Below are positions 22,173 to 25,548 of a DNA stretch of 25,548 bases, one piece after another. The notes beneath the pieces were generated by a model. It searched no databases, was not told the DNA's origin, and saw only the letters and a program-made list of their open reading frames with translations. Positions within the stretch are counted from its first letter, which is position 1. Each line of letters opens with the position of its first letter. This DNA is from a virus. The DNA lies in IMG/VR virus record IMGVR_UViG_3300042518_001046, positions 1 through 25,548 of that record; one strand, given 5' to 3'. A program made the translations under genes and the position numbers.

Positions 22173-24114
22173 CCAGCCTCCTCCTCTCGCGACATGCTAC
22201 TCCGTCCCAGAACGATGATCCGCCATCATCGTCATCCCTCTGCCTGGCCGCAGCAGGCGCATCCTGTTGAGGGACAGTCACGCCCCCACGCTCTTGCGCC
22301 CAACGATCGTCGCTCCACCGATCGGCACCAACCAGCGCCGCGCATGCCCGCGCAATGATCCGGCAGTCCAGGGCCTCGTTCCGTGGCCGGGTCTTGATCC
22401 ACTCGAACCGGGTGTAGCCCCGACGGTCGATGGTGTTGGTCAACCTCTCGGCGCACAGCTGCCTGAAAAATTCCTCCCCATGCTGTGGGAAGTGGCACCA
22501 GCCATGGGGCAGCTCCTCACTTTCTTCAGGCAAGCCTCGGCGGAGCCAGCCGTAAAGCTCGCCCTTCGCGGTGCTCACCCCAATCGGCCAGACCTTCACG
22601 CCACCGCGCAGCTGGCGCCCGTTTCGCAGCACTTCGACCTTGCCTGGCGTGCCGATGATTGACTGCTGACCATCAATGCCTTTCGTCGCGATCACCCTGT
22701 TGCCCGCTTGGCTTCGCACCCAGCGGTAGACCTCCTGACTACGGAAGCCGCTGTCCACGCCCGTCATCCGGATGGGCAGCCGCTGGCCATCGCCGCGGCC
22801 AAACTCTGAACGCACGAATTTCGACAGCTCGCGCCACACCGCCGGTTGCGCTGTGTCGCCCGCCAGCACCTGATAGTCCAGGCTCCAGCTCTCCATCCCA
22901 GGGCCCCAGCCCACCACCTCCAGTTCCAGGCGGTCCATCTGGACGTCCACCCCGCAGGTGATGAACACCACCCCGTCTGGCACGGTGCCGAGCTGATACA
23001 GCTCGCGGCGCGCGTAGAGGGCTTCCCAGTCCGGGGCCTCGCCGTCGCTGTTGTACGGCATGGCCAGCACCGTGTTGACGAACGGCTGCTCCTTCGACGG
23101 GTCGTCCTTGGTCTTGATGAACTCCAACACCGCCTGGTTCCAGCTAAACCAGCCCAGGGGGGAGTAGAGCGCGTTGCAGTGGTACCCCTGGTGGAGGGTT
23201 CGCTCAGGAAACTTCGCCTCCCACCACCCGTCGTCCCACACCTCCGGGTCATACCACCACGCCTTCGCGTCCTCGCTGATCCCCTCGCCGCATTCCACGC
23301 ACATGATCACCGGCGGCACCGTCAGCCGTTCCGGCAGGCCCGGGTCCTTCTCGTCCCATCGCATCTGCTCCCACTCCAGCTGCTGACGGTGGCCGCAGTG
23401 AGGGCACGGCAACTTCAGCGTGTTCTGGCTGCTCTCCTCCCACTTCCCCCAGATCGCGCTCGTGCCCGCAAGCTTCGGCGTCGAGGTGTTGGCCTGCTTG
23501 CCACGGCTGCCGAACGTCCGCCGGCGTGCATTCACCACCGCCAGCGGGCTGCCCTCCTCGTCGACGTTCAATGGCCAGCGGTCGATCTCATCATTTGCCG
23601 CGAACCGGATCGGCATCGATGCCAGGCCGCTTGCCGCGTTCGCGCCGCGCATGCTCAGCTGACCGTTGGGGAAATCCTTCTGCAGGATCGTGTTGCCGCT
23701 GTCGCGCGACTTCGCCTCCTTGACCTTCTCTCGAAGCGCTGGCGTCGCTTCGATCATCGGTTGGATCCTGGTCTTCGAGTATTCCTTCGCGCGGTCGATG
23801 GTCGGCTGGACGTAAAGCGTCGGGCCCGGCGCGATGTCCATGATGTAGCCGATCCAGTTGTTCAAGCCTTCGCTCTTCCCCATCTGGCTACCGAACACCA
23901 GCGTTACCTCCTGCACCTTGCTGGTGACCGAAAGGTCATCCATCGGCCGCCGCAGGTACGGGGTCCGCGCCGTCTTCCACGGGCCGTGCTCACTCGATGC
24001 CTTCGGGCTCAGCCAACGCCGCTGGTCCGCCCACTGGCTCACCGTCAGCAGCGGGTCCGGCCGCAGGCCCTCCCAGAACGACCGCTCAATCGCCTCAGCT
24101 GTTGCCAGCGCCAT
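22108..24114 (-). CDS. Terminase large subunit (GpA family)
   Basis: This 668-residue DNA packaging motor cuts concatemers and pumps DNA into the prohead. Walker A is GSQMGKS (75-81) and Walker B is FAANDEID with Asp175/Glu176. Probable zinc ligands are CPHC (237-240) and CVEC (272-275). The nuclease domain carries CGVDVQMDRLELEVVGW (388-404), TGVDSG (451-456) and ALDCRIIARACAAL (581-594), giving the expected acidic residues Asp390, Asp454 and Asp583. Up to about GGSSFWD the C-terminus looks like family members. The remaining ~31 residues run into the gpW-like gene and look like read-through in an overlapping frame. It overlaps the small subunit by 20 bases. Confidence 0.96.
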   Translation of the reverse strand: MALATAEAIERSFWEGLRPDPLLTVSQWADQRRWLSPKASSEHGPWKTARTPYLRRPMDDLSVTSKVQEVTLVFGSQMGKSEGLNNWIGYIMDIAPGPTLYVQPTIDRAKEYSKTRIQPMIEATPALREKVKEAKSRDSGNTILQKDFPNGQLSMRGANAASGLASMPIRFAANDEIDRWPLNVDEEGSPLAVVNARRRTFGSRGKQANTSTPKLAGTSAIWGKWEESSQNTLKLPCPHCGHRQQLEWEQMRWDEKDPGLPERLTVPPVIMCVECGEGISEDAKAWWYDPEVWDDGWWEAKFPERTLHQGYHCNALYSPLGWFSWNQAVLEFIKTKDDPSKEQPFVNTVLAMPYNSDGEAPDWEALYARRELYQLGTVPDGVVFITCGVDVQMDRLELEVVGWGPGMESWSLDYQVLAGDTAQPAVWRELSKFVRSEFGRGDGQRLPIRMTGVDSGFRSQEVYRWVRSQAGNRVIATKGIDGQQSIIGTPGKVEVLRNGRQLRGGVKVWPIGVSTAKGELYGWLRRGLPEESEELPHGWCHFPQHGEEFFRQLCAERLTNTIDRRGYTRFEWIKTRPRNEALDCRIIARACAALVGADRWSDDRWAQERGGVTVPQQDAPAAARQRDDDDGGSSFWDGVACRERRRLDEHVHGGASGCDRGGDRRWLP

Positions 24115-24673
24115 CCGCCATTGCCTCCAGTGCTCCGACCAGGTGCCGCTCGATCACCAGCAGCACATCCGCCCGCTGGTCCGGCGTCAGCCCGCCGGCT
24201 GCCTTCGCAATCTCGCCAATCATCTGCGGACCAATCCTCAGCACAGCATCCCTCACGCGACGGCCAGACTCGAACCGCACCCGGCTCATCTCCTCCGCAC
24301 TCACCAGCTTGCCGCTGCGCTCTTCAAACTCAAGCTGCAACAGCTTTGCCTGGTAGGCCGTCTTGATCGCCTGGCCTTGGGCCATCGTCGGCATGCTGGC
24401 CGCGGCAGCCTGCCCCTCCCGCTTGTGCTCAGCCAGGCTTGAGTGCGCCGCAGCCTCTGCCATCTGCCGCTGTCGACCCGCCTTGATCGCCGCTCCCTGC
24501 CGATATTGCGGCGCTGTGTTCTTTCCCCACTCCTCGTTCGCAACCTTCGGATCAATCAGCCAGCTGCGCCCCTCACGCTTCGCGCCCTTCTTGATCCGTC
24601 CCTCCGCAATCGCTTTCCTTACCGCTTGCGGAACAACACCAACCGATTCTGCATATTCTGCAAGTTTCAGCAC
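24095..24673 (-). CDS. Terminase small subunit (Nu1-like)
   Basis: This 192-residue DNA-recognition subunit of the packaging complex begins with a winged-helix-type DNA-binding region. LKLAEYAESVGVVPQAVRKA (2-21) is followed by IAEGRIKKGAKREGRSWLID, like Nu1/excisionase folds. A helical middle and a conserved LLQLEFEERSGKLVSAEEMS segment (111-130), then RVRDAVLRIGPQM, complete the family pattern. The gene ends inside the large subunit gene (20-base overlap), the lambda Nu1-A arrangement. It would bind the phage packaging site, which is not identified here. Confidence 0.88.
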   Translation of the reverse strand: MLKLAEYAESVGVVPQAVRKAIAEGRIKKGAKREGRSWLIDPKVANEEWGKNTAPQYRQGAAIKAGRQRQMAEAAAHSSLAEHKREGQAAAASMPTMAQGQAIKTAYQAKLLQLEFEERSGKLVSAEEMSRVRFESGRRVRDAVLRIGPQMIGEIAKAAGGLTPDQRADVLLVIERHLVGALEAMADGAGNS

Positions 24674-24969
24674 GACTCCACTTTGTAGCCGAACAAATGC
24701 AACATCGATTGCAGCCTAAGCCTATCGAACACTGGCGCCTTCTCCAGGTTCTTGATCAACACCTTCTCAGGCGCACGCACCATGCCCGCAACCAAGTGCG
24801 CCAGCTGCTCTGGCGCCATCTCCGTCCAGCCCTGCCCCCGAAGCATTCCATCAACTGTCGTCTCGTCTCCCACCTCGCCCAACTCCACACGCAGCGGCGA
24901 TGCCACCACAGCCCCGCAACTCCAGCTCGCCCCGAACCGGACCGCCTGGACGCTGATCATCCTGCTCAT
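24667..24969 (-). CDS. Hypothetical protein upstream of terminase
   Basis: This 100-residue protein of unknown function begins MSRMISVQAVRFGASWSCGA. A strand-rich half (VVASPLRVELGEVGDETTVD) precedes a helical half (MAPEQLAHLVAGMVRAPEKV, then LIKNLEKAPVFDRLRLQSML). No motif is recognised and no membrane segment is clear. It overlaps the terminase small subunit start by seven bases and follows the ParB-like gene after 16 bases, so it is part of the same operon. The second Met (residue 4) may be the true start. Confidence 0.62.
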   Translation of the reverse strand: MSRMISVQAVRFGASWSCGAVVASPLRVELGEVGDETTVDGMLRGQGWTEMAPEQLAHLVAGMVRAPEKVLIKNLEKAPVFDRLRLQSMLHLFGYKVESC

Positions 24970-24985
24970 GCCGTGGCATCGCAGC

Positions 24986-25513
24986 CTAACCCTTGCCAGG
25001 CACCCATGCCTTGCTCAGCGCTCCCGCTCGACCCTTCGTCACCTGCGCAGGCATCCCCGCACGGTTCACCAACCGCAACACCTCCTCGCGCTCCATCCCC
25101 AACCGCTTCTGGATCTCACGCTGAGGCACGCCATCATCCATCATCCCCCGCACAATCTCCGCCATCCGCAGCACCGCATGGGTCCCCCGGGCCCGGTTGT
25201 GCCGGATCGTGCTCATCATCCGATGCACAGGATCCAACAGCACCTGCACCGTCGGCACCATGCCACCCGTCAACGCGGCCACCCTTGGATCTGCGCTCAG
25301 CGTCCAGCGGTGGAAGCCGTCCACGATCTGGAAACAGCCATCATCTCCCTCGGGCAGCGTCACGATCGGCTGCGTCCAGCCATCTTCCAACAGGCTCGTC
25401 AGCAGCAGGCCCAGCTCCGGCGCCGCAACGTGGTTCGGGTTGTAGTCGTTGGCGCGCAGACGATTGCGTGCCAGCCACCGCACCTTCGACACCGGTTGGT
25501 TCTTCACGCTCAT
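24986..25513 (-). CDS. ParB/IbrB-like N-terminal domain protein
   Basis: This 175-residue protein has the ParB/sulfiredoxin-type domain in residues 10-110. LRANDYNPNHVAAPEL (19-34) is followed by LLLTSLLEDGWTQPIVTLPE (36-55) and the hallmark FQIVDGFHRW (61-70), then MVPTVQVL. Residues 125-150 (MMDDGVPQREIQKRLGMERE) look like a helix-turn-helix, and the C-terminus is basic. Such solo proteins are common upstream of phage terminases and include IbrB-type regulators. They may bind DNA or hydrolyse nucleotide (CTP), but activity here is not shown. GAGG lies about eight bases before the ATG. Confidence 0.85.
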   Translation of the reverse strand: MSVKNQPVSKVRWLARNRLRANDYNPNHVAAPELGLLLTSLLEDGWTQPIVTLPEGDDGCFQIVDGFHRWTLSADPRVAALTGGMVPTVQVLLDPVHRMMSTIRHNRARGTHAVLRMAEIVRGMMDDGVPQREIQKRLGMEREEVLRLVNRAGMPAQVTKGRAGALSKAWVPGKG

Positions 25514-25548
25514 CTGCTACCCTCGTCTCGGTCTGAATCGGAACCCCA

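Noticed and set aside
22846-24366. 506-codon plus-strand open frame opposite terminase
   Set aside because: The terminase motifs on the minus strand occupy the same bases; the antisense product is Arg/Leu/His-rich and low in domain signal.
1-25548. CRISPR array, tRNA, integrase or attachment site
   Set aside because: Genes are packed with at most a few dozen bases between them; no regularly spaced repeats, cloverleaf-like segment or recombinase motifs were seen.

Overview
The window is a nearly gap-free, single-direction (minus-strand) morphogenesis module of a contractile-tailed (myovirus-type) phage or prophage, read from right to left. Packaging and head genes are lambda/Mu-like. Tail and baseplate genes are P2-like. 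No integrase, attachment site, lysis gene, tRNA or host gene is visible, so the sequence does not show whether this is an integrated prophage or a free virus. The window is GC-rich, and this is why many long antisense shadow reading frames exist on the plus strand. Several small proteins (at 13103-13459, 12528-13103 and 3555-3692) resemble, from memory, families seen in cyanophages and Synechococcus/Cyanobium-type genomes. A cyanobacterial host is therefore my best guess, but it is not proven.

Layout from right to left. (1) 25513-22108: a ParB/IbrB-like protein, a small unknown protein, the terminase small subunit and the GpA-type terminase large subunit. (2) 22172-17679: gpW-like connector, lambda-type portal, a fused prohead protease/scaffold/major capsid protein, a DUF2190 decoration-like protein and an FII-like head-tail joining protein. 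(3) 17682-12528: an accessory block of eight fibre-like, lectin-like or unknown genes in two runs, surrounding a tail-terminator-like gene. (4) 12531-8776: a connector-like small protein, then the P2-order baseplate genes: spike gpV, PAAR tip, gp25/gpW, gpJ, gpI and a small conserved tail protein. (5) 8776-3555: a DUF4815 protein, a second protein in the same frame that looks like its split-off C-terminal half, two paralogous tail fibres and a tiny basic protein. (6) 3527-1: sheath, tube, tail assembly chaperone with a probable -1 frameshift extension, and the N-terminal part of the tape measure protein, which runs off the left edge.

The genes form one continuous, translationally coupled assembly line: package DNA, build and mature the head, close the head with connectors, assemble the baseplate and fibres, then polymerise tube and sheath to a length set by the tape measure. 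Seven junctions share the same CTGATG stop/start overlap and several others are ATGA overlaps.

The least ordinary parts are the receptor-binding island between head-completion and baseplate genes, the sheath with an inserted beta-repeat domain, the DUF4815 protein split in frame by a double stop, the exact 54-bp duplication inside the PAAR gene, and pairs of neighbouring fibre genes sharing tip domains. I see no wholly new defence-type or mobile system here.
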